Below are positions 16,815 to 26,836 of a stretch of 40,945 nt of DNA, one piece after another. The position numbers and the translations under genes were made by a program. The stretch lies in NCBI GenBank assembly GCA_937128595.1, contig CAKZMO010000137.1, positions 1-40,945 of the forward strand, read 5' to 3'. Origin of the DNA: an uncultured cyanobacterium (GTDB lineage: Bacteria; Cyanobacteriota; Cyanobacteriia; CAKZMO01). Position 1 is the stretch's first letter. Each line of letters begins with the position of its first letter. The notes below the pieces were generated by a model, which was not told the origin of the DNA, did not search any database, and saw only the letters and a program-made list of their open reading frames with translations.

Positions 16815-18071
16815 TTGCAAGTTTTCAAAACGCTGACTCCGGAGCAACGTCTCAATCTATCTGTCTTGTTTGCGGCAGGTCTGCTCTTTTGGGCTGGTTT
16901 AGCCTCAATGTTGCCGACTCTGCCACTCTATATTCGCGATCTGGGTGGCTCCAGTCAGCAAGTGGGAATCGTCATGGCTTGCTTTGCGATTGGACTATTG
17001 ACTTCAAAAGCTTGGCTTTCACGCATGGCGGATGAGCGGGGTCGCAAAATTGTGCTGATGATTGGCATGAGTGCGATCGCCATTGCTCCAATTGGCTACT
17101 GGCTGTTTCAAACGGTGCCCATGCTAATGGTATTTCGAGCGCTACACGGTATCAGCATTGCGGCATTCGCGACGGCCTTCAGCGCTCTTGTCGTTGATAT
17201 TTCTCCGGCAAACAATCGCGGTGAGCTCATTGGCTATATGAGTTTGGTCAATCCGCTGGGTTTAGCATTGGGGCCTGCCTTAGGTGGATTTCTACAAGAA
17301 TCTGTTGGCTACACTCCTGCGTTTCTAGTCGCAGCAGGATTGGGCGTGATTGGCCTGCTCTGCACCGCACGGGTGAAAGAGTCTAGTACTTACGACGGCC
17401 TTTTGAAGGAAGACGGTGAGGCAATCAATTCGAGCCATGATCCTGACGCCAAGAAGTTTTGGAGCTTGTTGGGCACACCTCGTATTCGCATTCCGGCCTT
17501 TGTGCTCTTGATGGTTGGTCTAGCCTTTGGCACCATCAGCACCTTCGTCCCTTTGTTTATCAAAGAAACAGGCATCGATTTGAATATCGGCTTGTTCTAC
17601 ACCGCTGCCGCTATCTCCAGCTTCAGTATCCGACTGCTGACGGGTCGAGCCTCCGACCGCTATGGACGAGGGGTGTTTATCACGTTGAGTTTGGTCTTTT
17701 ACAGCTCAGCAATGGCGGTACTTTGGCTAGCAGATAGCCCAGCGCTGTTTCTGCTATCAGGCTTGATCCAGGGAGTAGGCGCTGGAATGCTGATCCCGAT
17801 GATTGCAGCGCTAATGGCCGATCGCTCGTTACCCAACGAACGAGGCAGAATTTTTGGGCTTTGCATGACTGGCTTTGATTTAGGTATTGCTGCCGCAGGG
17901 CCAATTCTCGGAACGTTGGCTGACTGGATTGGCTATCGCGACATCTTTGGCATCACAGCATTGCTGGTTGTGGTCGGCCTGGGTGCGTTCTTGACGCTAT
18001 CAAGCAAAAATCCAAGCAATTCTTTGCGATTTGCATTAGGAAGAGGGCCTGATGTTTATGCCGTCAAGTAG
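16815..18071 (+). CDS. MFS transporter (drug/metabolite exporter type)
   Basis: This 418-residue protein has about twelve hydrophobic segments in two six-helix halves, with a charged central loop near 190-220 (VKESSTYDGLLKEDGEA). The motif-A-like loop SRMADERGRKIVL lies between helices 2 and 3, with the equivalent ASDRYGRGV in the second half. This arrangement fits DHA1-type proton-coupled efflux proteins, but the substrate is unknown. The start is TTG at 16815: AGGGAG nine bases upstream is a good ribosome binding site, the nearby upstream ATGs are in another frame, and later ATGs fall inside the first helix. It appears monocistronic. Confidence 0.88.
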   Translation: MQVFKTLTPEQRLNLSVLFAAGLLFWAGLASMLPTLPLYIRDLGGSSQQVGIVMACFAIGLLTSKAWLSRMADERGRKIVLMIGMSAIAIAPIGYWLFQTVPMLMVFRALHGISIAAFATAFSALVVDISPANNRGELIGYMSLVNPLGLALGPALGGFLQESVGYTPAFLVAAGLGVIGLLCTARVKESSTYDGLLKEDGEAINSSHDPDAKKFWSLLGTPRIRIPAFVLLMVGLAFGTISTFVPLFIKETGIDLNIGLFYTAAAISSFSIRLLTGRASDRYGRGVFITLSLVFYSSAMAVLWLADSPALFLLSGLIQGVGAGMLIPMIAALMADRSLPNERGRIFGLCMTGFDLGIAAAGPILGTLADWIGYRDIFGITALLVVVGLGAFLTLSSKNPSNSLRFALGRGPDVYAVK

Positions 18072-18249
18072 GTGAGGTGGGTTCTTTCCCTTCAACACAA
18101 TTAGCGCGATTAGCCTTAGGAATAATATTGCGTCATCACAATATTTGTTGCGATCGCTACAAAATGAATGCATTGGGACGCAATTTCACCAAAAATGAAC
18201 GTGAGCCTGAGCGAAGCTCCAACTCAGGTAGCGTCACTGAGGTGAAAAT

Positions 18250-18492
18250 ATGGCCTCTCACAACAACTCAGATCATCATGCTGACGAGCATTTCTTCAAC
18301 AATCACGAAGAAGTCGAGACGAATCTAGAATGTCCGCGATGCGGCAAGCACAGCATTTTGCATGTCGGCGACCAAACCTATGCCTGTCTCAACTGCGGAT
18401 TTCGTCGTAGTCTGTCGAATTCGTCATCTGGAGAATTCAATGTTGTGGTTTTTATCGGCATTGTTCTGCTTTTGTTTGCCCTTATTGCCTGA
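18250..18492 (+). CDS. Small zinc-ribbon protein with C-terminal membrane helix
   Basis: The 80-residue protein has a polar, His-rich start (HHADEHFFNNH) and a four-cysteine zinc ribbon: CPRC at 28-31 and CLNC at 46-49. It ends in a membrane helix (about 63-80, NVVVFIGIVLLLFALIA). This is a tail-anchored layout facing the cytoplasm. The ribbon probably binds one zinc ion; I know no function. The gene is flanked by MFS and pgi genes in the same direction, but spacers of about 180-190 bases make an operon uncertain. Confidence 0.75.
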   Translation: MASHNNSDHHADEHFFNNHEEVETNLECPRCGKHSILHVGDQTYACLNCGFRRSLSNSSSGEFNVVVFIGIVLLLFALIA

Positions 18493-18681
18493 AAGCCTCC
18501 TATGCCAAGAAATTCAGCTTAATATTTTGTGTCCACCCCAAGCGTGAACTCACATCAATTTAGATTCAAACTCAGACGAATCTTGGAATTCTCTGAAGTC
18601 CTTTCGGGTCTCGTGCTATCAGTCGCTACACTGTGAGTGATTCGAATGAATACTCTGACGTAAGAGGCTGCGAAAATTCCT

Positions 18682-20268
18682 ATGGATGCTGCTGCACTTT
18701 GGCAACGATATCAAGACTGGCTCTACTACCATGAAGGTTTGGGCTTCTACGTCGACATCAGTCGAATGCGCTTCACTGATGAATTTGTGTCCATGATGGA
18801 GCCAAAGTTTGCGCAAGCGTTTACTGACATGACAGCGCTCGAAAGAGGGGCGATCGCCAACCCCGACGAAGATCGTATGGTCGGTCACTATTGGTTGCGC
18901 GACCCGGATCTCGCTCCGTCTGATGGGCTGAAGCATGACGTTGTCCATACGCTGAAGCAAATCGAAACTTTCGCTCAAAAGATTCACGCTGGAGAGATTC
19001 GCCCCCCCCAGGCACAAACCTTCACAGAAGTACTTTCGATTGGAATTGGCGGATCAGCTCTGGGTCCCCAGTTTGTCTCGGAAGCTCTCAGTGGAGTTCA
19101 GCCGCCGATGAACATTCATTTCATTGACAACACAGATCCGGCAGGCATCGACCGAACCCTAGAGAAGCTTAAAAACAAGCTGTCGAGCACCCTAGTCATC
19201 ACCATCTCCAAATCCGGGGGGACACCTGAAACGCGCAATGGCATGTTGGAAATCAAGCGGGCCTACGAGGTGCGTAGCATGAACTTTTCTCAGCATGCAG
19301 TTGCAGTGACCGGGGAGGGCAGCAAGCTCGACGAACAGGCCAAGCGCGAAGGATGGCTTGCCCGATTTCCGATGCACGATTGGGTGGGGGGACGCACGTC
19401 AGAAATGTCGGCAGTTGGATTACTTCCTGCTGCGCTTCAAGGCATCGATATTCGCGACATGTTAGCTGGAGCCAAGGAGATGGATGCGGCAACTCGTATT
19501 CACTCCCTTCAAGAGAATCCAGCCGTGTTGCTGGCGCTGAGCTGGTATGCTGCCGGGGGTGGCAAGGGCGAGAAAGACATGGTCATTCTGCCTTACAAAG
19601 ATAGTCTGTTGCTGTTTAGCCGCTATCTCCAGCAGTTGGTGATGGAGTCATTGGGTAAAGAACTTGATCTCAATGGCAATACAGTTCATCAAGGCATTGC
19701 CGTCTATGGCAACAAAGGCAGCACGGATCAGCATGCCTACGTTCAACAGCTCCGAGAAGGAGTGAACAACTTCTTTGTCACGTTTATTGAGGTTCTGAAA
19801 GATCGAGAAGGCAATTCGATTCAGGTAGAGCCTAGTGTAACAAGCGGAGATTATCTATCGGGGTTGATTCAGGGAACCCGGCAGGCTCTCTATGAAAACA
19901 ACCGCGATTCGATTACGGTGACGATCCCAGAGGTGAACGCCAAAACGATAGGGGCATTGATTGCCCTATACGAGCGTACCGTTGGATTCTATGCCTCTCT
20001 CGTCAATATCAATGCCTATCATCAACCAGGTGTAGAGGCAGGCAAGAAAGCAGCAGCGTCTGTTCTCGACCTCCAGCGGCAAGTCGTTGATGTGCTCAAG
20101 GCAAGCGGTTCGTCAATGTCTCTTGCGGCATTGGCAGAAAAGGTTGGAGCAGGCGATCGCATCGAATTCATTTACAAAATCGTGCGTCATCTTGACCGAA
20201 ATGAGCGGAGTGTCTCTATCAGTGGAAATCCAGGGAATTTGAGTAGCTTGCAGATATCAAGCCGATAG
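18682..20268 (+). CDS. pgi: Glucose-6-phosphate isomerase
   Basis: This enzyme interconverts glucose 6-phosphate and fructose 6-phosphate in the cytosol. It links glycogen, the oxidative pentose phosphate pathway and the Calvin cycle. The 528-residue protein has the sugar-phosphate isomerase layout. It shows [11 protein letters not shown] at 121-131, the [10 protein letters not shown] phosphate loop near 176-185, [14 protein letters not shown] near 234-247, and the C-terminal [13 protein letters not shown] segment that carries the catalytic His and Lys. AGAGG upstream of the ATG is weakly placed as ribosome binding site. treZ is convergent downstream; both belong to storage-sugar metabolism. 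Confidence 0.96.
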   Translation: MDAAALWQRYQDWLYYHEGLGFYVDISRMRFTDEFVSMMEPKFAQAFTDMTALERGAIANPDEDRMVGHYWLRDPDLAPSDGLKHDVVHTLKQIETFAQKIHAGEIRPPQAQTFTEVLSIGIGGSALGPQFVSEALSGVQPPMNIHFIDNTDPAGIDRTLEKLKNKLSSTLVITISKSGGTPETRNGMLEIKRAYEVRSMNFSQHAVAVTGEGSKLDEQAKREGWLARFPMHDWVGGRTSEMSAVGLLPAALQGIDIRDMLAGAKEMDAATRIHSLQENPAVLLALSWYAAGGGKGEKDMVILPYKDSLLLFSRYLQQLVMESLGKELDLNGNTVHQGIAVYGNKGSTDQHAYVQQLREGVNNFFVTFIEVLKDREGNSIQVEPSVTSGDYLSGLIQGTRQALYENNRDSITVTIPEVNAKTIGALIALYERTVGFYASLVNINAYHQPGVEAGKKAAASVLDLQRQVVDVLKASGSSMSLAALAEKVGAGDRIEFIYKIVRHLDRNERSVSISGNPGNLSSLQISSR

Positions 20269-20309
20269 AGACTTAGCCCTGTGGCTGAAACCTGGGGTCA
20301 TCGGGTCAG

Positions 20310-22130
20310 CTAATCGCCTTGGGTATAGATCGCTATGCTCGACGCAGGCAGTTGAGCAAAGTGACCTCCCATAATCTGCTTGGGCAAGGTGCGTCCTGTT
20401 CCGTTCCATTCGGTAGCGGCAGAATCGAGTTGCTTGTCCCACTGACCAGGTGGCACCTCAAGACTGATCATCGGCTTGGGACTGAAGTTGAGCAAAATTA
20501 GCACTGACTCCTGACGCTTCCAACGACGAATCGAGAAAGTGCGATCGCGCTCACTAAAATCCACAGAAAGGCTTTGACGGTCAAAATGCCTTAGAGGAGA
20601 GAGCGATCGCCGCATCTGAATCAGTCGTTGATAAAACCGCCGCAACACCAAATGATGGCCTTGGGTATGCTGCTCCCACCGCAAGGTCGATTGGTGAAAA
20701 GTGTCGGGACTAGAGGCATCCGGAGGGTTGCCTAAGGAATGGAGGCCAGAAAATTCTCGCTTTCGTCCTTCGCGGACGGCTTGCACAAGATCGGCGTCGC
20801 TGTGGCTGACAAAATATAAAAATGGCGCGTCATCAGCGTACTCTTCACCCATGAACAACAGCGGTAAAGCTGGAGCCGTCAGCACTGCGCCCGCCGCGAG
20901 TTTTAGGGCATCAAAAGACACCAATTGAGAGAGGCGCTCGCCCAGCATCCGATTACCTATATGGTCATGGTTTTGGGCAAAGGCAACAAACTGGGAGGGA
21001 GGGCGATCGCTCACGTTGTCTCCGTGATAGCGTTGCCGAAATTGAGAGTACTGTCCTGTATAGGCAAAACCCTGTGTCCATGTATTCGCGAATTGTTCGC
21101 AGCGCCCAAAGTCTTGATAGTAGTCGGCAGTCTCGCCTGTAAGCACCGCATGTAGGCTGTGGTGAAAGTCATCACACCATTGGGCGTGAATGCCGTGGCC
21201 GCCTTGGTGACGCGGACGAATGACGCGGGGATCATTAAGATCGCTTTCCGCAATCAAATAAAAGGGACGATTTTCTTGGCGGGAGAGGTCGGCAACCCGA
21301 TCGGTCATTTCTCCCAAGAGATGCTTGGCACTGCAATCATAAATGGCGTGAACAGCGTCCAGCCGCAACGCATCGAGGCGAAATTCTCGAAACCAATAGA
21401 GCACATTTTCTAGGGCAAAGTTGCGTACTGCGGGACTATGAGCATCGTCATAGTTGATCGCACTGCCCCAGGGAGTCCGATAGCGTTCGGTGAAGTAGTA
21501 GCCAAATTCGTGGGTATAGCTGCCTTCTGGGCCAAAGTGGTTGTAGACTACATCGAGAATGACCGCGATTTCTGCTTGATGGCAAGCATCAACTAAGGTT
21601 TTCAATCCCTCAACGCCGCCGTAGGAATACTGCACAGCATAGGGATAGACGCCATCGTAGCCCCAGTTGCGATCGCCCGGAAACTGGGCTATTGGCATGA
21701 GTTCAATAGCGTTAATGCCAAGCTCTTTGAGCGCTGCCAATCGGGGAATGATGGCAGTGAACGTGCCCTCGGGTGTAAACGTGCCAACGTGCAACTCATA
21801 GATAATGTAGTCTTCGAGAGAGACGTTGTTCCAAGCGGCATCGCTCCACGAAAAAGCAGAGTGGTCAACAACTTGAGACGGGCCACTCACATCGTCGGGT
21901 TGAGCAAAAGAAGCTGGGTCTGGATAAGCCGCTTCGCCATCCAGCCAATACAAATAGCGATCGCCAGGTTTCACCCCTGAAACCTCAGCTTGCCAATAGC
22001 CCCACTCAACAGACTTCAAAGGAATCTTCTTCCCACTGCGAAGCAGCTCTAAGGTAACCTCCTGCCTCAGTGGAGCCCAAACGGTGAAATCACAACGTCC
22101 GTCACCTTGATATATTGCGCCGATCTGCAT
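20310..22130 (-). CDS. treZ: Malto-oligosyltrehalose trehalohydrolase
   Basis: TreZ releases trehalose from the maltooligosyltrehalose that TreY makes from glycogen. The 606-residue protein has an N-terminal carbohydrate-binding-type beta domain (1 to about 95), a GH13 barrel (about 100-480) and a C-terminal beta domain. Visible GH13 regions are DVVYNHFG at 193-200, RLDAVHAI with nucleophile Asp258, YLIAES with acid Glu295, and AQNHDHIGN. The opening pattern GRCDFTVWAPLRQEVTLEL is typical of the family. No treY lies beside it, although the two are commonly adjacent. Trehalose synthesis fits salt or desiccation protection. Confidence 0.94.
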   Translation of the reverse strand: MQIGAIYQGDGRCDFTVWAPLRQEVTLELLRSGKKIPLKSVEWGYWQAEVSGVKPGDRYLYWLDGEAAYPDPASFAQPDDVSGPSQVVDHSAFSWSDAAWNNVSLEDYIIYELHVGTFTPEGTFTAIIPRLAALKELGINAIELMPIAQFPGDRNWGYDGVYPYAVQYSYGGVEGLKTLVDACHQAEIAVILDVVYNHFGPEGSYTHEFGYYFTERYRTPWGSAINYDDAHSPAVRNFALENVLYWFREFRLDALRLDAVHAIYDCSAKHLLGEMTDRVADLSRQENRPFYLIAESDLNDPRVIRPRHQGGHGIHAQWCDDFHHSLHAVLTGETADYYQDFGRCEQFANTWTQGFAYTGQYSQFRQRYHGDNVSDRPPSQFVAFAQNHDHIGNRMLGERLSQLVSFDALKLAAGAVLTAPALPLLFMGEEYADDAPFLYFVSHSDADLVQAVREGRKREFSGLHSLGNPPDASSPDTFHQSTLRWEQHTQGHHLVLRRFYQRLIQMRRSLSPLRHFDRQSLSVDFSERDRTFSIRRWKRQESVLILLNFSPKPMISLEVPPGQWDKQLDSAATEWNGTGRTLPKQIMGGHFAQLPASSIAIYTQGD

Positions 22131-22302
22131 GGCGATCGCCTCTCAATGTAGTACATGGAGTTTGCCTCATCTTGACTGCAGACAATCAGGCAATCGAGCC
22201 GTACGAACGATCAAGCCTGTCCCTGCCCTGAAGAAACAAAAACACTCCACGGGTCTTTCTCCCCCTCCAACGCAAGGCCAGCGGGAAGAATTTTCTAATA
22301 AT

Positions 22303-22995
22303 CTAAGCTGACTTTGGCAGAAACGCAGATTTGAGCGCGATACAAGGCTGCAACTGTTCTTGCCGCTGAAGCTGATGCATGTGGTTGAATAGCTTCCAGC
22401 AGTACTGCTCAGGCAACCCGCAGGTAATCGCTCCCCGCATCACCACATCGAAATACCAATCGTTGGGCGCGTACTCCATCGTGAGTTTGTCTAACACGGT
22501 GTAAGTGCGGACGTTTTGATAAAGCTGATTGTCGCACTGCACCTGAATCAACTCATGACCGTAGCCTTCTTCTCTCTCATCCAGGCGATCGCTCAGATGC
22601 CAGGGCAGTCGATACAAAACTCCTTGAACATGTGCTGAGGAATCCTGAATCACATCTAGAACACCACAGTTTCGTCGCTGAGACTTACGAAAGAATCCTA
22701 ATCGATATCCGTGCAAAACAGCCGGCCCGACGACATAGGCATGTGTTTTCTCTCCCAGCGATCGCTTCAAATCAACGGGGCACATACATGAGCCGTAAGC
22801 AAAATAATCAAAATATCTACCGCTAACAAATGGGACTTGAGCTGAAGATTGACCACTCGAATAGTTGTGTGGTCTAGCGTGTGAATTGCTCATCAAAGGG
22901 AGTTGCAAGGGATTAGAAGAAACCTCAGACATGAACATAGGAATACAGTAATGGCGATCGATAAGAGTCTGGAGTAGTGTTGATGCCACTCTCAA
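22303..22995 (-). CDS. Gamma-glutamylcyclotransferase-like protein
   Basis: The fold signature is clear: FDYFAYGSCM (about 62-71) gives the YGS glycine loop, then LHGYRLGFFRKSQRR, then VLYRLPWHLSDRLDEREEGYGHEL with the conserved acidic pair of the GGCT/AIG2-like active site. Family members cyclise gamma-glutamyl peptides or amines to 5-oxoproline; the substrate here is unknown. Residues 1 to about 55 are polar and unlike the family, so the true start may be an internal ATG such as residue 20, 22 or 35. It lies 172 bases upstream of treZ on the same strand. Confidence 0.8.
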   Translation of the reverse strand: MRVASTLLQTLIDRHYCIPMFMSEVSSNPLQLPLMSNSHARPHNYSSGQSSAQVPFVSGRYFDYFAYGSCMCPVDLKRSLGEKTHAYVVGPAVLHGYRLGFFRKSQRRNCGVLDVIQDSSAHVQGVLYRLPWHLSDRLDEREEGYGHELIQVQCDNQLYQNVRTYTVLDKLTMEYAPNDWYFDVVMRGAITCGLPEQYCWKLFNHMHQLQRQEQLQPCIALKSAFLPKSA

Positions 22996-23068
22996 GTTAT
23001 CAACACGTGGTAACTCAGGTCGGTTGACGATACGGAAAAACGTTTGGATACTTTACGTCAAAACTTAC

Positions 23069-23097
23069 GTCTGCATTGCGTCTGCATTGCGTCTGCG
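23069..23097. repeat. 11-bp tandem repeat GTCTGCATTGC
   Basis: Two perfect copies of an 11-base unit and a partial third lie between the cyclotransferase gene and ftsZ. It is probably a slippage-prone microrepeat with no obvious function. Confidence 0.6.
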
Positions 23098-23181
23098 AGA
23101 CAGTTGCTTGCCATCATAGCAAAAGGTTATCCCGTTTTTATCACAACCCAATCGGAGAACTGTAGATTCAGTCCACAACAA

Positions 23182-23209
23182 AGAGAGGCACTTTAGTCAG
23201 TGCCTCTCT
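23182..23209 (-). terminator. Terminator-like hairpin after ftsZ
   Basis: An 11-bp perfect stem (AGAGAGGCACT / AGTGCCTCTCT) with a 6-base loop lies 44 bases past the ftsZ stop. On the minus strand it is followed by TTGTTGTGG, a short and imperfect U-tract. It is likely the ftsZ terminator. Confidence 0.7.
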
Positions 23210-23253
23210 ATTCGACTATTGAGTCTGACCAAGGTCGAGCCACCCAGCTCCTA

Positions 23254-24459
23254 CTAGCGAGTTGGTCGTCGTCGCTGTAGAAATTCTGGAATGTCCAGTC
23301 CAGGCTTGTTGTCTGACTCAGAAGATGGATTGCTATTGCTAAAGGACGGAGCAGGAGCAGTACGCTTGTTGAGGGGTGAAACGCGATTGGTTGACGTTGT
23401 TGAAGCCGAAGGCATACTTTCAGGAGCAAAGCCCGTGGCAATCACGGTAATTCTGACTTCTCCTTGGAGGCGATCGTCAATGACTGCGCCAAAAATGATG
23501 TTTGCGTTGGGGTCAACCGCTTCGTAAATGATCTCAGCCGCTGCATTGACCTCATGCAACGTCAGATCAGTGCCACCTGTGATGTTGAAGACGACACCTT
23601 TGGCTCCATCAATCGAGCTTTCTAGAAGAGGAGAAGAAATAGCTGCGATCGCCGCTTCTCTAGCGCGAGATTTGCCAGAGCCAACACCAATGCCCATCAA
23701 CGCTGAGCCTGCATCCGCCATGACCGCACGAACATCAGCAAAGTCAACATTCACTAGCCCTGGGATCGTAATGATGTCAGAAATGCCCTGAACACCTTGA
23801 CGCAAAATATCATCAGCGACCCGAAATGCTTCTTGGACAGGAGTTTGTTCGGAAATGACCGCGAGAAGCTTGTCATTCGGAATCACAATCAACGTATCGA
23901 CACGACTTTGAAGCGCTTCAAGTCCCTCTTCCGCCTGAGAAGTTCGACGACGACCTTCGAAGGTAAACGGGCGAGTCATCACACCCACAGTCAGAGCGCC
24001 GACCTCCTTCGCCACCTCAGCAACAACAGGAGCCCCTCCGGTTCCGGTACCGCCTCCCATTCCAGCGGTAATGAAAACCAGGTCAGATCCTTCTAGTGCA
24101 GCGGCAATCTCATCCCGCGACTCTTCAGCGGCTTTTTGCCCAATCGACGGATTGCCTCCTGCACCCAGTCCTCGAGTCAGTTTCTGGCCCACTTGCAAAG
24201 AATTTTGCGCAGCCGAATTTTCCAGAACTTGAGCATCAGTATTGATAGACCAAAACTCAACACCGGACATATCACTGGCGATCATACGGTTGACTGCATT
24301 ACATCCGCCGCCGCCAACACCGATGACTTTAATTTTGGCTACACTGTCTGACACGATTTGTTCACCCCTAGTTTCTTGTTGTGTTGCGCCCTCGCTGTTT
24401 GCTTGCCCCAAGTGTAGCCCAGAGTTTGTAAAAGGATTTGATGTATTCGCAGTGTTCAT
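23254..24459 (-). CDS. ftsZ: Cell division GTPase FtsZ
   Basis: FtsZ is the tubulin homologue that polymerises into the division ring. The 401-residue protein has the [11 protein letters not shown] nucleotide loop at 49-59, the tubulin signature [12 protein letters not shown] at 133-144 and the NVDFADV T7 catalytic loop at 237-243. A linker of about 45 residues leads to the conserved C-terminal peptide DIPEFLQRR that binds partners such as SepF. The 40-residue N-terminal extension, rich in Asn/Ser/Gln, is typical of cyanobacteria. No strong ribosome binding site precedes the ATG. ftsQ lies upstream but 770 bases away, so ftsZ probably has its own promoter. Confidence 0.98.
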   Translation of the reverse strand: MNTANTSNPFTNSGLHLGQANSEGATQQETRGEQIVSDSVAKIKVIGVGGGGCNAVNRMIASDMSGVEFWSINTDAQVLENSAAQNSLQVGQKLTRGLGAGGNPSIGQKAAEESRDEIAAALEGSDLVFITAGMGGGTGTGGAPVVAEVAKEVGALTVGVMTRPFTFEGRRRTSQAEEGLEALQSRVDTLIVIPNDKLLAVISEQTPVQEAFRVADDILRQGVQGISDIITIPGLVNVDFADVRAVMADAGSALMGIGVGSGKSRAREAAIAAISSPLLESSIDGAKGVVFNITGGTDLTLHEVNAAAEIIYEAVDPNANIIFGAVIDDRLQGEVRITVIATGFAPESMPSASTTSTNRVSPLNKRTAPAPSFSNSNPSSESDNKPGLDIPEFLQRRRPTR

Positions 24460-25077
24460 TAGAAGTGAAGAAACCGATTAGCGAAAGGTAAGAGTAGGGT
24501 TTTTCTCATCCTGTAGAGCAGACCTGAGAGCTAGTCGAAGAACTGAATGGATATCTCGCTGCACCAGAGAATTGAACAACTCGATTAAAGCTACAACTCA
24601 GTGGCTCAGGCATTCCTGAACTGCTCATGTTCACTATAGGGTAAGTTGCTTCAAAAACCAATGACCGCGATATACAGAACAACCTTTAGATAGACCCCTT
24701 TGAAGATCACTCAAGACTTAACTATTCAAGCACTTTTCGCTTCTGAATTCTTCTCGCGAATCTATTCGATCAAGGTGCTGTATGTCATTCGGGTTATTTC
24801 ATCGATTTTATTTCGATCGTTCACTTATTCTAATCACTCAAAACGTGAGTTTTGGATTCGCTGGATTGTTATCGCTAAATGTTGGATTGTACAACTCTTG
24901 AAAACATCTTTCATCAAGGCAAAATTTGAGTTTCGTGGCAATTCAAGGATCACGGTGCAGCTTTACCGAAAAAAATCTGCAGCGCCTCGATTGCCTCCTC
25001 TTTGTTCTTAACCAATACAAATCGACCTCGAACAACCTTATTTCGACGCGATCGCCTCCTTCATTCGGTTTCCTCTC
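24460..25077. other. ftsQ-ftsZ spacer, probable ftsZ promoter region
   Basis: This AT-rich stretch has no supported gene. A plus-strand frame at 24700-25011 is rich in Ile, Phe, Ser and Lys and looks like translated AT-rich spacer. Promoters and a leader for ftsZ should lie here. I cannot assign hexamers with confidence. Confidence 0.4.
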
Positions 25078-25231
25078 AGAGGATGTTTGAAAAGTGTTAG
25101 ACAGCACGCTGGAACAAGACTGATCCCCCTACATCCCCCTTGAGAAGGGGGACTTTGATTCCGGTTCCTCCTTTTTTAAGGGGGGCTAGGGGGGATCTGA
25201 AGTAGCATTGACGACTTCTCAAACATCCTCT
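25078..25231. mobile_element. MITE-like element between ftsQ and ftsZ
   Basis: The element has 18-base terminal inverted repeats with one mismatch (AGAGGATGTTTGAAAAGT at 25078-25095; ACTTCTCAAACATCCTCT at 25214-25231). Inside are C-rich and G-rich arms (about 25122-25141 and 25178-25197) that are inverted copies of each other, so the whole can fold into a long hairpin. It has no coding capacity. Its right 52 bases recur exactly at 1-52. The 8-base string TCCTCTCA occurs at both edges and partly overlaps the terminal repeats. Its right end supplies part of the ftsQ stop codon. Confidence 0.8.
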
Positions 25232-26277
25232 CACTCTAAATCCACGTCTGATCCCGAATCCACTCCAGAATCTGTATCTGTTGAGTTGACTGGCTCAGTG
25301 TCATCAGATTCGGTCATGTCGGCATCTTCCTCATCGTCTTCTCGAAAATTGAGTTTTTGATCCAATGCAGGCAACAGAGGAGTGGAGGTTTGACTATAGT
25401 AGGGCGATCCTGGATTGAACTGTAAGAGAGGAGACTCCGGATTCTGAATATCTAGGTACTCTACTGTATCGATGTCTAGTACATCAGGTAGCTTACGCAT
25501 CCGATCGAGTGTTTCGAGCTGAGTGGCAAACTTTGCCTCATCGTAGGAACCAAGATGTACCACGCCAAGTTCTGAATTAATCATTAAATTGGCTGGGTTG
25601 CGCCAGTCGATTTCATAGACTTCGACTGGACTGCGCCTCACCAACTTATAGAGTTCGAACCAATAGGGACGATATCTCTCTTGCATTCCAATCAGTCGCA
25701 GTTGGGGAAGGTCTAGGTCTTGGCTAATGTTGAGATAGCTTTCTAAGGGCATCCAGATGCCATTTTCGTCAATGAGCCCTGTCGGAGTCCGCTGAGACGG
25801 AATGGACTGAGCCGCTGTCGAAGAGGCGACCTCTATATCGCTCGATGAGAGAGTTGTCGGCGATCCGACATAACTATTTCCAATCAAAACAGCGACCGGA
25901 TGACGCTCTGTCACGTGAACCGCAAGACTGGGAGGAAATAGCTGACGGCTAACCTGGACACTTGCAATGGGGCCGCGAGCCTTGAGTTCTTGGGCGATCG
26001 CCTCAGGCTGTACATCCAAAATTGAGCGGGGATACGAGAGCGGGATCAGGTCGCGCACTGTGTCTTCAGAGAGAAACTCAACTCCGTCTACCGAAATTTG
26101 ATTCGCATCTCGAATCACCCATCCTGGTTGAGAAATGAGCCAGACCAGGCTTCCGGCCAGACTCCCAACGAGCAGCAGTTGCCAAAGGAGCCGCAGGAGT
26201 CGCCATCGTCGCCGCCATCGCAGTCGCCGTCGTCGTCGGATTAAGTCCGAATGAGAAATAGTGGTGATTGGGGACAT
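25231..26277 (-). CDS. ftsQ: Cell division protein FtsQ/DivIB family
   Basis: FtsQ is the bitopic scaffold of the divisome. The 348-residue protein has a cytoplasmic Arg-rich N-terminus (RRRRRLRWRRRWR), one membrane helix (about 30-49), a POTRA domain (about 59-128, ISVDGVEFLSEDTVRDLI to HVTERHPVAV) and the FtsQ beta domain (about 160-290). The last 35 residues are strongly acidic (EDDEEDADM, DSGSDVDLE). The stop codon TGA overlaps the end of a MITE-like element, so the original C-terminus may have been longer. It starts 61 bases after the stop of the next upstream gene on the same strand, so the two are probably co-transcribed. Confidence 0.93.
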   Translation of the reverse strand: MSPITTISHSDLIRRRRRLRWRRRWRLLRLLWQLLLVGSLAGSLVWLISQPGWVIRDANQISVDGVEFLSEDTVRDLIPLSYPRSILDVQPEAIAQELKARGPIASVQVSRQLFPPSLAVHVTERHPVAVLIGNSYVGSPTTLSSSDIEVASSTAAQSIPSQRTPTGLIDENGIWMPLESYLNISQDLDLPQLRLIGMQERYRPYWFELYKLVRRSPVEVYEIDWRNPANLMINSELGVVHLGSYDEAKFATQLETLDRMRKLPDVLDIDTVEYLDIQNPESPLLQFNPGSPYYSQTSTPLLPALDQKLNFREDDEEDADMTESDDTEPVNSTDTDSGVDSGSDVDLE

Positions 26278-26338
26278 AGACGGTCTATGACGTTTCCAGT
26301 CTGGTCAATAGCTAAACAACGTGAATTCGCGAGAAACC

Positions 26339-26836
26339 TTATGCGGGGTCAGATTCTTCTTCTGCCTGGGCTTGGGTCAGTCGGGGATCGCTTACTTGAG
26401 CACTGGCGATCGCATTTCCCTGAGCTTGGATGAAGCGTGCCCATCGAATCGCCAAATCCATCTCTGTAAATGGAATGGTGATGGTTGAAGCGTCTTTCAT
26501 GTGCAACTGTAGATTTGCCTGCTTTGCACGATCAGGCGGGCTATCCCAATCGATGGGTTGTCCTCTATCTGTTACCTGTACATCGTCAATGTCTCTTAAC
26601 CAGCACTGCTGGAGTTCAATCGGGCCCCGACGAGTCGGTTTTCCCCAAACAACCAAATTTCCCTTAAGACCCAACACAGAGTAGATATCATACTTCGCCT
26701 GATCCAAAGTCTGTGCCCAGACTTTGTAAGACTCCAGCTTTTGATATTCGCTCCAGCCAGCCCACGCTAAGCCGATAAAGACTACCAACAGCGGCAACCA
26801 TAGCAACCCTCGTGTCATCTCATACTCCCCAATCAC
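26339..26836 (-). CDS. Cyanobacterial membrane-anchored protein upstream of ftsQ, unknown
   Basis: I recognise no named family. The protein has one N-terminal membrane helix (about 8-26, GLLWLPLLVVFIGLAWAGW) followed by a soluble domain of about 120 residues. That domain has WAQTLDQAKYDIYSVLGLKG, NLVVWGKPTRRGP and a helix ending MDLAIRWARFIQ. A second ATG at residue 7 (26818, MTRGLLWLP) is the likelier start, giving 159 residues. It precedes ftsQ on the same strand with a 61-base gap, so a role in the envelope or division is possible but only suggested by context. In many bacteria ddl precedes ftsQ; no ddl is seen here. Confidence 0.7.
   Translation of the reverse strand: MIGEYEMTRGLLWLPLLVVFIGLAWAGWSEYQKLESYKVWAQTLDQAKYDIYSVLGLKGNLVVWGKPTRRGPIELQQCWLRDIDDVQVTDRGQPIDWDSPPDRAKQANLQLHMKDASTITIPFTEMDLAIRWARFIQAQGNAIASAQVSDPRLTQAQAEEESDPA

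Noticed and set aside
23069-23097. Tandem 11-mers considered as a CRISPR or regulatory iteron
   Set aside because: Only two and a half abutting copies without spacers, and no initiator or cas gene nearby.
24700-25011. Plus-strand 103-codon frame in the ftsQ-ftsZ spacer
   Set aside because: The composition (Ile, Phe, Ser, Lys, Arg) matches translated AT-rich spacer. No domain, and it begins at a weak start.
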